Shown one piece after another: positions 25,027 to 32,365 of a stretch of 32,365 bases of DNA. Location of the stretch: positions 1 to 32,365 of the forward strand of contig CALUMI010000031.1 in assembly GCA_944321725.1 (NCBI GenBank), read 5' to 3'. Positions within the stretch are counted from its first letter, which is position 1; each line of letters starts with the position of its first letter. Source of the stretch: an uncultured Muribaculaceae bacterium (GTDB lineage: Bacteria; Bacteroidota; Bacteroidia; Bacteroidales; Muribaculaceae). The position numbers and the translations under genes were made by a program. A model generated the notes under the pieces. It ran no database searches and was not told the origin of the DNA. It worked only from the letters and a program-made list of their open reading frames with translations.

Positions 25027-25132
25027 CGCTGAAGCCATTTGCGCCATACTTATGACGACAAACACGGAACTATTCTCAAACAACCTCTGTTTTAATAGAT
25101 AATGATATTATAAGATTATTTAAATATGATAA

Positions 25133-25164
25133 TTTGCAATGTTAACAACAATGCCATAATTTAG
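25133..25164 (+). promoter_or_regulatory. Candidate promoter of the guanylyltransferase gene
   Basis: TTTG at 25133-25136 and TAATTTAG at 25157-25164 (one mismatch to TAnnTTTG) are 20 bp apart. The start site would be near 25171, which leaves about 35 nt before the ATG at 25206. The rest of 25027-25205 is AT-rich and shows nothing else recognisable. Confidence 0.4.
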
Positions 25165-25205
25165 CAGTTAGAAAAAAATTAATGAATTTTCATATCCAAA
25201 AAATT

Positions 25206-26282
25206 ATGGAAAACAGATATTGCGTTATAATGTGCGGAGGTGTAGGCAGCCGCTTTTGGCCGTTCAGCAAAGCCGCATGTCCAAAACAGTTTCTTGACTT
25301 CTTCGGGACAGGACGCTCACTGCTGCAAATGACATTCGACAGAGTAAGCAACATTATTCCGGTAAGAAACATCATAGCTATTACCAACGACAAATATGCC
25401 CCGCTCGTGAAAGAGCAACTGCCGGAACTATCCGACGAGCAAATCTTGCTTGAGCCCGACAGGAGAAACACCGCGCCATGCGTCGCGTGGGCGGCTTATC
25501 ACATACGCGCGCTCAACCCCAACGCCGTGATGCTTGTCACTCCGTCCGACCATCTGATTCTCAAAAACGATGTGTTCAAAGAGTGCGTCATCCGCGGATT
25601 TGAGTTTGCCACACGCCACCCGTACCTGCTTACAATGGGCATACAGCCTAACCGTCCGGAGACAGGATACGGCTACATACAAATCGACAAAGAGGAAACA
25701 GACGGATTCTCGCGCGTAAAGACTTTCACGGAGAAACCTGACGCGGAGCTTGCAAAAGTGTTCATCGAAAGCGGAGAGTTTGTATGGAACTCAGGAATAT
25801 TCATTTGGGGAGCAAACACGATAATCGACTCCCTTCACGAATACGCGCCCGACATCGCCATGCGTTTCGACAAGGGATTGGGCAAATTCGGCACTGAAAA
25901 AGAAACCGAATTCATCAACAAAGAATTTCCGGCATGCCCCAACATCTCGATTGACTATGCCGTAATGGAAAAAGAGAAGAACGTATTTGTCGCGCGCGCC
26001 GATTTCGGTTGGAGCGATGTAGGCTCATGGGGTGCCTTTTACGAGAAATCGCCAAAGACAGAGGCAGGCAATGTCATACGCAATTGCAAAACCGTGATTT
26101 ACAACTGCGAAAACAACATCATTGCATCTAAAAAAGAAAAATTGGTGGTGGCATCCGGGCTAAAAGACTATATTGTTGTCGACAACGACGATATTCTGCT
26201 CATCTGCCCGCTGTCGGAAGAGCAGAAGATAAAACAGTATGTCAACGAGGTAAAAGCCAACTTCGGAAACGAATACCTGTAA
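25206..26282 (+). CDS. manC: Mannose-1-phosphate guanylyltransferase
   Basis: Makes GDP-mannose from mannose 1-phosphate and GTP, feeding glycan and lipopolysaccharide synthesis. With the start at 25206 the protein has 358 residues, the short form without the isomerase domain. Motifs: the nucleotide-binding loop CGGVGSRFWPFSKAACPKQF (about 9-28), in which Cys replaces the more usual Gly at the first position, EPDRRNTAPCVAWAA (about 80-94), VTPSDHLI (about 111-118), FTEKPD (about 170-175) and DYAVMEK (about 248-254). The frame is open from ATG 25182, which would add MNFHIQKI. The inner ATG is preferred because family members begin just before the RYCVIM strand. It stands alone between two intergenic repeats. 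Confidence 0.92.
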   Translation: MENRYCVIMCGGVGSRFWPFSKAACPKQFLDFFGTGRSLLQMTFDRVSNIIPVRNIIAITNDKYAPLVKEQLPELSDEQILLEPDRRNTAPCVAWAAYHIRALNPNAVMLVTPSDHLILKNDVFKECVIRGFEFATRHPYLLTMGIQPNRPETGYGYIQIDKEETDGFSRVKTFTEKPDAELAKVFIESGEFVWNSGIFIWGANTIIDSLHEYAPDIAMRFDKGLGKFGTEKETEFINKEFPACPNISIDYAVMEKEKNVFVARADFGWSDVGSWGAFYEKSPKTEAGNVIRNCKTVIYNCENNIIASKKEKLVVASGLKDYIVVDNDDILLICPLSEEQKIKQYVNEVKANFGNEYL

Positions 26283-26299
26283 CAGGCCTCTTATATAAG

Positions 26300-26346
26300 A
26301 ATACCGGCCGGAGTATTTAAATACAAAAACTTCCGGCCGGTATTTT
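26300..26346. terminator. Bidirectional terminator with nested palindrome
   Basis: A 13-bp stem AATACCGGCCGGA (26300-26312) pairs with its complement at 26332-26344 and is followed by TT. The 19-nt loop contains a second perfect palindrome, GTATTTAAATAC (26313-26324). It terminates the guanylyltransferase transcript and, on the minus strand, directly abuts the stop codon of the 37-codon gene. Confidence 0.8.
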
Positions 26347-26458
26347 ATAACATATTATTAGATTTCAACCACCGTTTTCCCTTCGGCGTAAGACACCAAA
26401 GCAAAAACACCACACACGGGATACCCAACATAAGCAATAAAAAAATCGTACCTTCCAT
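26345..26458 (-). CDS. 37-residue single-helix membrane protein
   Basis: A very short gene. The ATG at 26458 overlaps the stop of the upstream small gene as ATGA, and the frame runs 37 codons to a TAA at 26347-26345. The product has one hydrophobic helix (about residues 5-22, ending in LLWCL) followed by a basic tail with TPKGKRWLKSNN, the layout of a small bitopic membrane protein with a cytoplasmic C terminus. Support comes from the 4-nt translational overlap, the clean helix-plus-basic-tail composition, and the terminator starting at its stop codon. No function is recognised; it probably acts with its upstream partner. Confidence 0.6.
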   Translation of the reverse strand: MEGTIFLLLMLGIPCVVFLLWCLTPKGKRWLKSNNML

Positions 26459-26646
26459 CACTTTTTTCCTTTCTTATTCGACAATACCAAGCCCGAAACA
26501 AGCAACGATACCGCCACTAAAAAACTTAATCCATACACCAACATCCGCATATTTTCCATATCCTCAAACAAAGAGGCTATGAATACACCTGTAAGGACAT
26601 ACTTCGATATGTCAATCAAATAATTTCCTAATTTTTCTTTCCACAT
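26458..26646 (-). CDS. 62-residue membrane protein (DUF6722-like)
   Basis: A small membrane protein with two hydrophobic helices (about 13-27 and 34-54) and a basic end (LSNKKGKK). The opening EKLGNYLIDISKYVLTGVF resembles small Bacteroidetes proteins annotated DUF6722; this is from memory and uncertain. It begins about 28 nt downstream of the TATATTTG promoter element in the family 2 repeat and overlaps the next tiny gene by 4 nt. The two are probably translated together. Function is unknown. Confidence 0.65.
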   Translation of the reverse strand: MWKEKLGNYLIDISKYVLTGVFIASLFEDMENMRMLVYGLSFLVAVSLLVSGLVLSNKKGKK

Positions 26647-26673
26647 CGAGTGTTCTGTTTCTGATCAACAATG

Positions 26674-26810
26674 CAAATATAGTGAAAGGTGAGCGTAAAG
26701 TTTCAAACTTGTTTGAAAAACTTTGCCGAACCGCATCCTATATTATTCAAATATAGTGAAAGGTGAGAGCAATGGCAAGCGAAAACGAAGTTTTCAGAGA
26801 TGCCGTTATC
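26674..26810 (-). repeat. Tandem intergenic repeat with promoter elements, 74-bp period (family 2)
   Basis: Two copies begin at 26674 and 26748, sharing CAAATATAGTGAAAGGTGAG exactly. Each has a palindromic core of different sequence (AAAGTTTCAAAC against GTTTGAAAAACTTT in copy 1; GAAAAC-gaa-GTTTTC at 26781-26795 in copy 2) and a GCCG end. On the minus strand each copy ends in TATATTTG (26681-26674 and 26755-26748), with TTG 22 and 20 bp upstream. The copy nearest the 62-codon gene is its likely promoter. The rest of the gap 26647-26889 holds only the glycosidase-operon terminator. Confidence 0.8.
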
Positions 26811-26819
26811 CTGTCCTGC

Positions 26820-26854
26820 AAAAAAGCTGACCGCGACTCTGCCGCGGTCAGCTT
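26820..26854 (-). terminator. Terminator of the beta-glucan operon
   Basis: A perfect 12-bp GC-rich stem (26824-26835 with 26843-26854) and a 7-nt loop. On the minus strand it is followed by a T tract (six A at 26820-26825 on the plus strand). It lies 35 nt beyond the GH128 stop codon. Confidence 0.9.
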
Positions 26855-26889
26855 CCAAATAAAACCTAACTCAACTGTTAATGCTTATA

Positions 26890-28434
26890 TCACTTGCTGA
26901 ATTTCAACGCCTGCATGTCGCCGTCAGCCGTATACAATTTCAGGATATACAAGCCATCGGCTATCGCGCCGACATTCATCATATTGCCGTCAAATGCGCC
27001 GCTTACAACCAACCGTCCGTTAAGGTCATAAACCTCACCGCGCACAGCTTCCGCCGCTCCGTAAACATGCAATGTGTTTCCAATGGCCGCACAGGTAGTA
27101 AACTCACCGGAATTGACAACAAGCGAGTTCACTCCGCCGAAGTCATTTTTAAACGACAGGCAACTGATGTGAATTCCGCTCGGTTGGTACGGATTTGTGT
27201 CGGCTATGCGGATGCGCTGCTTGCCGGCCTGAAGCTGCAACTTGAACGCCACGTTCCCGAACACCGCGTCGTCGCCCGACAAAGCGAACTGCGTAGCCTC
27301 TACCAAAGTGGCAAGCTGCTCGCCGTTCTCGTCAACGCTGTAAATTGCGATTTTAGGATCCCAACGGCCAGCATCGTAACCTTGCCCGGAAACACGCAAT
27401 GTCAACGTATATTCTCCGGTAGAAGGTATGTCGAACTGATAATCGGCATACGCTCCTGAATGGAATTGGGTAATCTCAAGCTCGCCCGGGTTGAAGCTGT
27501 CGGCATTCGAGCCGAGCACCAACGAGCTTGACGAGATATATTCCGAAGCAGGAACAACTTCATCCATACCATGATACACCGTCTCGTCGAAATCGGTCAT
27601 ATATACATATACTTTGCCCACTTCCGTAAGATCTCGCTCTCCCTCTCCGTTTTTCGGGACAATCAGACCAATGTATGGTGACCTCGTCGTAGTACCTTTG
27701 GCTATGAACCACGAATAACGGAACACCTTGTCACTCTTCTCAAGATACTCAAGCTGCTGAACCATTGATGCTATCTGCGTTTCCGGCGATGCGACATTGA
27801 TGCCGCCGTCGCCTCCCATGCTGAACTCCGTAAGCCATATCTTCTTACCGTACAAGGCATAGAAGCGGTCAATCATATCCTGCATCCCGGCAGTGCCCCC
27901 CGAATAGCAGTGAAGCGCGATATAATCGAAAGCGTCGGTGCCTACCAAATTGACGAAATTTGCATACCAAGTGAACGGGTCGTTCTCCGGTCCGTCGGGA
28001 GAATAGTTGACAGCCGGACCTACAAGCTCCAATCCAAGCTCGTCGGCAAGAGCCTTTACGGCTGGCCAATACCCGGCCGCCACCTCCGGCGTCATATTTG
28101 CCTGAGCCTTGAAATTCGGTTCGTTGAAACCGAGCAAATATTTAGTTTCAGGATGAGCCTTGCAATACTCGCGTATGCCGTCGGCGTTGTAATTGGCATT
28201 CCAGCACATAGGTATGAACTCGATAGTCTCCTCACCCGGCACATCGGCGATATTCGCATTAGGCAAATTCCCCCAATTGTAGAACCAACTGACACCCGGC
28301 ATGAGCGCGTCGAATTCCTCCCTCAGGCCAAAGCCGTTTTCGCTCACTCCTCTTTTGAAGCTCTTGGCATCGGCATCAACCGCGACTACAGCCACAGCTA
28401 CAGCCAAAAGTCCGAAAAATAGTCTTTTTTTCAT
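26890..28434 (-). CDS. GH128-type endo-beta-1,3-glucanase with CBM and T9SS-like C terminus
   Basis: A 514-residue secreted glycosidase. A signal peptide (about 1-23, ending DADA) precedes a catalytic TIM barrel of the GH128 (Asl1-like) type at about 27-275: WFYNWGN, FIPMCWNA, LGFNEPNF with probable acid/base Glu105, HCYSGG, and WLTEFS with probable nucleophile Glu203. A beta-sandwich of CBM6/CBM35 type follows (about 305-435: YADYQFDIPSTGEYTLTLRV, then GIHISCLSF). The last 60 residues (GEVYDLNGRLVVSGAFDG and then GLYILKLYTADG) look like a type A T9SS sorting domain. GH128 enzymes cleave beta-1,3-glucans such as laminarin. It is the last gene of the operon, 16 nt after the GH3 gene. Confidence 0.88.
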   Translation of the reverse strand: MKKRLFFGLLAVAVAVVAVDADAKSFKRGVSENGFGLREEFDALMPGVSWFYNWGNLPNANIADVPGEETIEFIPMCWNANYNADGIREYCKAHPETKYLLGFNEPNFKAQANMTPEVAAGYWPAVKALADELGLELVGPAVNYSPDGPENDPFTWYANFVNLVGTDAFDYIALHCYSGGTAGMQDMIDRFYALYGKKIWLTEFSMGGDGGINVASPETQIASMVQQLEYLEKSDKVFRYSWFIAKGTTTRSPYIGLIVPKNGEGERDLTEVGKVYVYMTDFDETVYHGMDEVVPASEYISSSSLVLGSNADSFNPGELEITQFHSGAYADYQFDIPSTGEYTLTLRVSGQGYDAGRWDPKIAIYSVDENGEQLATLVEATQFALSGDDAVFGNVAFKLQLQAGKQRIRIADTNPYQPSGIHISCLSFKNDFGGVNSLVVNSGEFTTCAAIGNTLHVYGAAEAVRGEVYDLNGRLVVSGAFDGNMMNVGAIADGLYILKLYTADGDMQALKFSK

Positions 28435-28450
28435 ATATATTCCTTTTTAA

Positions 28451-30691
28451 TTATTCTGTAACATTGAATTTCACCGGCGTACCGCTCGCGCTGTCACCTG
28501 AAATCCACAAATCAAACTCTCCAGGCTCCACAATCTTCTCCTTGGCTGAAGTCCAAAACGCAAGGTCGGAGGCGTTCAACGTGAATTTCACTTCCCGGCT
28601 CTCTCCCGGCTGCAAATAAATCTTCTCGAAGCCTTTAAGTTCTTTCACCGGACGGACAAGCGAACCGACAAGGTCGCGCACATAAAGCTGCACTGTTTCC
28701 GAAGCTGCCACGCTGCCGGTATTTTTTACCGTACACGCCGCCTCAATCTTACCGTCCTTGCCCATCGAATCGTCCGACAGACGGACATCGCCATACTCAA
28801 ACGTTGTGTACGACAGTCCGTAACCAAACGGGAATGCCGGTCCGTCGCCCGCGTCGAGATAATAGCTCGTGCAGCCTGTGGATGTCTGCGAAGCCTCTAA
28901 AGGTATGTCGTCGATAAGCACCATCCCGCTCGCCGGACGACCCGTATTCTTATGGTTATAATAAAGCGGCTCCTGACCTACCATCTTCGGCAACGAAACA
29001 GGCAATTTGCCTGAAGGCACCGACTTGCCGGAAAGCAGGTTGGCTATCGCCGATCCTGCCATCGTGCCGCCGTGGAATGTGTATAGCGCTGCGTCGGCAA
29101 GATTTGCCTCGTAGGCAATCGTCATCGGGCGGCCGGTCATAATAACCAGCACCAACGGCTTGCCTGTGGCTTTCAACTCCTCTATCATCTTTGTCTGCGC
29201 TCCCGGCAGCGAGATGTCGGCGCGGCTGTGCGCCTCGCCCGACAATACGGCTTCCTCTCCGGCAACCATCACCACCACATCGGCGTTTTTTGCTGCCTCG
29301 ACAGCCTCTGCAATGCCCTGCTCGTTCTTGTCGCGGCTGTATTCCAATCCCGGAGCATAGACTACGGCATCCTTGCCGTACATTTCCGTCAACGCCTGCA
29401 ACGGAGTGACGCAATGCTCTTTCTCAAGGTCGAAACACCATGTTCCGGCCTGATTGTGCTTGTCGTCGGCCATCGGCCCAACCAAAGCTATCTTTTTAAT
29501 CTGCTTAAACGGCAGCACACCGTTGTTTTTAAGCAGCACCGCTCCTTCCTCCACTGTCTTTACAGCTGCCGACAGGGCTTTCCCGGTATAGAAATTGCGG
29601 GCTGTAGCCATGTCGACATACGGATTTTCAAACAATCCGAGCCGGAACTTCAGACGCAGCACGTTGCGCACCATTTCATCGATAACCGACTCTTTTACTT
29701 TACCTTCCTCAACCAATTCTTTCAGATGGTTTACGTAGGCATAGCTTTCCATATCCATGTCAACACCGGCAAGCGCGCCTTTCAGGGCGGCATCCTTCAA
29801 ATCTGTGCAAAATCCGTGAGGAATCATCTGCTGTATCGAGCCCCAATCGCTGACCAACATTCCGTCGTATCCCCACTCATCGCGCAAGATTGTGCGGTTC
29901 AAATAAGGATTTCCGGAAGACGGCACACCGTTGATATCGTTGAACGAGCACATAAACGTGGCCGAACCGGCTTTAACGGCAGCCTCAAAAGGCGGAAGAT
30001 ACACTTCGCGCAACAGCACTTCCGGTATCCACGTGGTATTGTAGTCCTTTCCTGCCTCAGCCGCGCCATAGCAAGCGAAATGCTTCGTGCAAGCCGCCAT
30101 CGTGCCGGGCTGCGAAAGGTCGTCGGTCTGATAACCCTTTATCATGGCCACTCCCAATACCGACGACAGGTAAGTATCCTCTCCGAACGATTCGGCGATG
30201 CGTCCCCAACGCGCGTCGCGCGACACATCGACCATCGGAGAGAATGTCCAGCGTATGCCCACCGACGATGCCTCCTCAGCGGCAATGCGGGCACCCTGCT
30301 CCACCAACGCCGGATTCCACGTGGCGGCCTGCCCCAGCGGTATGGGGAATATGGTTTTAAAGCCGTGTATCACGTCGCGGGCAAATACCAACGGTATGCC
30401 CAACCGCGAATTTTCCACAGCCTCTTTTTGCAATTTGTTGACAATCTCAGGATCAACTTCATTGAGAATGGAACCCACAGCACCGCCTTTCACGGCATTG
30501 ACCATCGCGTCGGAATAGCCGGTTCCGGTTTGCTGATTCAACTGCCCTATTTTCTCATCAAGCGTCATTTTTTGCAAAAGCGCGTCGATTTTACTCTCCA
30601 TTTCAGCGTCTTTTGCCGGAGCCGCAACGCTGCCAAAAGCAACGGCGGCACACAACAGCATTCCTGCCAATCTCTTCATAGCTAAATTCAT
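28451..30691 (-). CDS. bglX: GH3 beta-glucosidase (BglX-like)
   Basis: A 746-residue exo-acting enzyme releasing glucose from beta-linked oligosaccharides. After a signal peptide (about 1-26, cleavage near SVAAPA) come the GH3 barrel (LTLDEKIGQL-like opening near 43, FSPMVDVSRDARWGRIAESF near 150-169, KHFACYG near 203, GMLVSDWGS near 277-285 with nucleophile Asp282), the alpha/beta sandwich (VMVAGEEAVLSGEAHSRADI near 470-490) and the C-terminal Fn3-like domain (VKNTGSVAASETVQLYVRD near 650). No lipobox is seen, so a periplasmic location is expected. The ATG at 30691 overlaps the GH16 stop as ATGA; Met5 is an alternative start giving a more usual signal peptide. Without a sorting domain it probably acts on oligosaccharides already taken into the periplasm. 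Confidence 0.92.
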   Translation of the reverse strand: MNLAMKRLAGMLLCAAVAFGSVAAPAKDAEMESKIDALLQKMTLDEKIGQLNQQTGTGYSDAMVNAVKGGAVGSILNEVDPEIVNKLQKEAVENSRLGIPLVFARDVIHGFKTIFPIPLGQAATWNPALVEQGARIAAEEASSVGIRWTFSPMVDVSRDARWGRIAESFGEDTYLSSVLGVAMIKGYQTDDLSQPGTMAACTKHFACYGAAEAGKDYNTTWIPEVLLREVYLPPFEAAVKAGSATFMCSFNDINGVPSSGNPYLNRTILRDEWGYDGMLVSDWGSIQQMIPHGFCTDLKDAALKGALAGVDMDMESYAYVNHLKELVEEGKVKESVIDEMVRNVLRLKFRLGLFENPYVDMATARNFYTGKALSAAVKTVEEGAVLLKNNGVLPFKQIKKIALVGPMADDKHNQAGTWCFDLEKEHCVTPLQALTEMYGKDAVVYAPGLEYSRDKNEQGIAEAVEAAKNADVVVMVAGEEAVLSGEAHSRADISLPGAQTKMIEELKATGKPLVLVIMTGRPMTIAYEANLADAALYTFHGGTMAGSAIANLLSGKSVPSGKLPVSLPKMVGQEPLYYNHKNTGRPASGMVLIDDIPLEASQTSTGCTSYYLDAGDGPAFPFGYGLSYTTFEYGDVRLSDDSMGKDGKIEAACTVKNTGSVAASETVQLYVRDLVGSLVRPVKELKGFEKIYLQPGESREVKFTLNASDLAFWTSAKEKIVEPGEFDLWISGDSASGTPVKFNVTE

Positions 30692-31581
30692 TTATTGAGC
30701 GACAGTTCCGAACCGTCAACCATTTTATTTTGATAAACCCTCACGTAATCCACAAGCATTTCCGCGCTGCCGCCGGGCATTGCGGTGATGCCGTCGGCAG
30801 AATGTATGCCCGGAAAATTTCCTCCAACCGCAAGATTGAAAAGAATAAAATTATCCTTATGGAAATAGGCGCCTACACCGTTTTCTCCGCTAGCGGAAAT
30901 ATCAACCGACAAATAAGGCGACTCTCCTCCGTCGACATACATCTCGATCCTGTCTTCAGTCCACAGCAACGAAAACACATGGTACTCGCCGTCCTGCAGG
31001 CTGTAGCTGTTGGTGCGGTCGCCTACTGTCTGCCTGTGCTTGTCGGGCGACACGCCCCAATGCAACGCTCCATTAAACAGACGTTCCTGCTCATTGCTCT
31101 TTATCCCGTCGGCGTGTCCCATTTCAAGAATATCCGTTTCTCCGCATCGCGGCCAGCCGTTTTCCTTTATGTCGTCGCCCATCATCCAAAACGCAGGCCA
31201 CAAACCGTCGGCTGTTTTCGGAAATTTTATCCTTGCCTCCACTATACCGTATGTAAAGCCCACTTTTCCAAGCGTGTTAATGCGCCCCGAAGTGAAGCTC
31301 TTTCCCTCATAATCCCTACGCCGCGCGGTAATCACAAGATTGCCGTCGCGCACATCCACATTGGCCTTGTCATCGATATAGTACTGCAATTCGGCGTTGC
31401 CGCAACCGCTGCCGTTGACCTCCACATTCCAATAATCGCGGTTCAACGCGTCGCCGTCAAAATTATCTTCCCAAACAAGCTCATAGCCGGTCTTGTCGGG
31501 ACAAGCCGCAAATGCCGCCGTGCCAAAGGCAAGGCACGGCAACATCAGCGAGAATGTTTTTATATAAATTGGAAACCTCAT
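30688..31581 (-). CDS. GH16 endo-beta-glucanase (laminarinase type)
   Basis: A 297-residue single-domain GH16 enzyme. The start at 31581 (MRFPIYIKTF) gives a proper signal peptide ending near AFA-AC. The frame stays open back to 31641, but that part overlaps the upstream GH16 gene and is basic. Motifs: YELVWEDNFDG near 33, the substrate-cleft stretch FWMMGDDIKENGWPRCG, the catalytic GETDILEMG (nucleophile Glu and acid/base Glu three residues after the Asp), and NFILFNLAVGGNFPG. The spacing ETDILE, with the extra residue, is that of laminarinases and lichenases. Cys27 just after the signal could make it a lipoprotein (FAAC), though the Phe is unusual for a lipobox. It is similar along its length to the neighbouring GH16 gene, which suggests tandem duplication. 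Confidence 0.92.
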   Translation of the reverse strand: MRFPIYIKTFSLMLPCLAFGTAAFAACPDKTGYELVWEDNFDGDALNRDYWNVEVNGSGCGNAELQYYIDDKANVDVRDGNLVITARRRDYEGKSFTSGRINTLGKVGFTYGIVEARIKFPKTADGLWPAFWMMGDDIKENGWPRCGETDILEMGHADGIKSNEQERLFNGALHWGVSPDKHRQTVGDRTNSYSLQDGEYHVFSLLWTEDRIEMYVDGGESPYLSVDISASGENGVGAYFHKDNFILFNLAVGGNFPGIHSADGITAMPGGSAEMLVDYVRVYQNKMVDGSELSLNK

Positions 31582-31597
31582 TCTCCGACAGATTCTA

Positions 31598-32365
31598 TCA
31601 ACGTACAACAATCTTGCGTGTAGCCTGACATCCGCCGGCATTCGCCTTTACGATATACATGCCTGCGGCAAGACCGTCAACAGAAAGCTGCTCTCCTCGT
31701 CCGGAAGCCACAAGCGCGCCCGCAGCACTGTAAACCTGAATATCACCTGCAACAGGCAGCGTAATCACTCCGGCGGCATAACCTATTTCAATCGCATCGG
31801 CTACCATGCTGTCAACACCGCCTTGCGGCATGTCGCCCGCATCCGCAAAATTGGTCGACTCGTCAGGCGTGCCTTTCTGATAAATCTTCACATAGTTGAC
31901 ATACATGCTCTGTTGGTAATTATTACCCTCATTAAGAGCCGTAATGCCGTTAATGTCCCAAATGCCCGGAAAATTTCCGCCGACAGCAAGGTTGAACAGT
32001 ATGAAATTCTCTTTATGGAAATAAGCTCCGGGAGCTGTCATGTCGGTCGTTTCCGGAATTGTCATCTCGTAGTACGGACCCATTTCAGGATGTGTATCCA
32101 TATCAACATACATGGCTATTTTATCTTGATCCCAAATGCAGGTATAAATATGGAATTCACCGTCCTGCAGGCTGTAACTGTTAGTGCGTTCGCGTGCATA
32201 TTGGCGATGGTCGTTCCATGCTGTTCCCCAATGGCATGCTCCATTAAAGAAGCGGTCTTGCGTGCCATTCTTAATGCCATTCTGATGTCCGAACTCCATA
32301 ATGTCGGTTTCGCCACAACGCGGCCATCCCACTTGGTCGAAATCGTTGCCCATCATCCAAAACGC
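31598..32365 (-). CDS. GH16 endo-beta-glucanase with T9SS-like C terminus (5' end outside window)
   Basis: Partial gene: the reading frame enters from beyond base 32365 (first codons Ala-Phe-Trp before the MMGND methionines), so the signal peptide and first strands are missing from view. The visible 255 residues include WPRCGETDIMEFGHQNG with both catalytic Glu residues, the family strand KENFILFNLAVGGNFPGIWD, and the end of the GH16 domain at YVNYVKIYQKG. A linker rich in Asp, Ser and Gly leads to a 60-residue C-terminal domain (AGDIQVYSAAGALVASGRGE, then GLAAGMYIVKANAGG) of the type A T9SS sorting class, which the downstream GH16 lacks. The next gene starts 16 nt after its stop. Confidence 0.9.
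   Translation of the reverse strand, partial: AFWMMGNDFDQVGWPRCGETDIMEFGHQNGIKNGTQDRFFNGACHWGTAWNDHRQYARERTNSYSLQDGEFHIYTCIWDQDKIAMYVDMDTHPEMGPYYEMTIPETTDMTAPGAYFHKENFILFNLAVGGNFPGIWDINGITALNEGNNYQQSMYVNYVKIYQKGTPDESTNFADAGDMPQGGVDSMVADAIEIGYAAGVITLPVAGDIQVYSAAGALVASGRGEQLSVDGLAAGMYIVKANAGGCQATRKIVVR

Noticed and set aside
24881..25102. 73-codon plus-strand frame upstream of the guanylyltransferase gene
   Set aside because: It is a translation of the tandem intergenic repeat; the repeated peptide words simply mirror the 76-bp DNA repeat.
25130..25137. Second sigma-54 promoter suggested by TTTGCAA before the guanylyltransferase gene
   Set aside because: The required GG 10 nt before the GC is absent.
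29228..30685. 485-codon open frame antisense to the GH3 gene
   Set aside because: It lies wholly within a well-supported GH3 gene, its product is rich in His, Arg and Cys without any domain, and it is best explained by codon bias of the sense gene.
30730..31623. 297-codon open frame antisense to the GH16 gene
   Set aside because: Opposite-strand shadow of a clear glycosidase with catalytic motifs; no domain, promoter or start signal of its own.

Overview
This 32.4 kb window looks like the chromosome of a member of the Bacteroidales, possibly Muribaculaceae-like. The evidence is TAnnTTTG-type -7 promoter elements, the long plant-like form of IspG, a bacterial M28-type glutaminyl cyclase lipoprotein, DUF4919- and DUF6427-like proteins, type IX secretion (T9SS)-like C-terminal domains on glycosidases, and MacB/FtsX permeases of about 775 residues. 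The family-level assignment is inference. No tRNA, rRNA, CRISPR array, phage gene or transposase was seen.

Layout. (1) 47-6195, plus strand: a bidirectional terminator, a glutaminyl cyclase lipoprotein, then rpoN (sigma-54), a PAP2-like membrane protein, purE, ispG and mntP in tight succession. (2) 6203-16887, plus strand: an efflux operon made of a TolC-like outer-membrane protein, permease 1, a HlyD/MacA-type adaptor, a LolD/MacB-type ATPase, permease 2 and permease 3, closed by a terminator. It is preceded by a correctly spaced sigma-54 promoter (-24 GG and -12 GC) and an upstream cluster of TGTCAA/TTGACA half-sites. (3) 16924-19920, plus strand: a small AT-rich winged-helix gene with a 12-bp tandem repeat, then an NtrC-type response regulator and its histidine kinase. 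(4) 19923-23127, minus strand: an operon of a small membrane protein, a DUF4919-like protein, a DUF6427-like membrane protein and pdxB, which meets the kinase gene tail to tail with a 2-nt gap. (5) 23210-24868, minus: an AspT/YidE-type transporter. (6) 25206-26282, plus: mannose-1-phosphate guanylyltransferase. (7) 26345-26646, minus: two overlapping tiny membrane-protein genes, one of only 37 codons. (8) 26824-32365, minus: a beta-glucan-degrading operon of GH16 (cut by the window edge), GH16, GH3 and GH128, with a strong terminator.

How the parts fit. The most coherent system is a sigma-54 circuit: the window holds sigma-54 itself, one sigma-54 promoter with an enhancer-like palindrome, the ABC export operon that promoter would drive, and a sigma-54 activator plus kinase immediately downstream. 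I infer that the kinase and regulator control the exporter; what it exports is not visible. The glycosidase operon has the activities needed to take a beta-1,3-glucan such as laminarin down to glucose.

The least-explained structure is a pair of intergenic tandem repeats, of period 76 bp at 24873 and 74 bp at 26674. Although different in sequence, they share one design: a TAnnTTTG promoter element at one conserved end, a variable palindromic core, and a conserved GCCGA...GCA end. Both point at minus-strand genes, so they look like repeated promoter cassettes.
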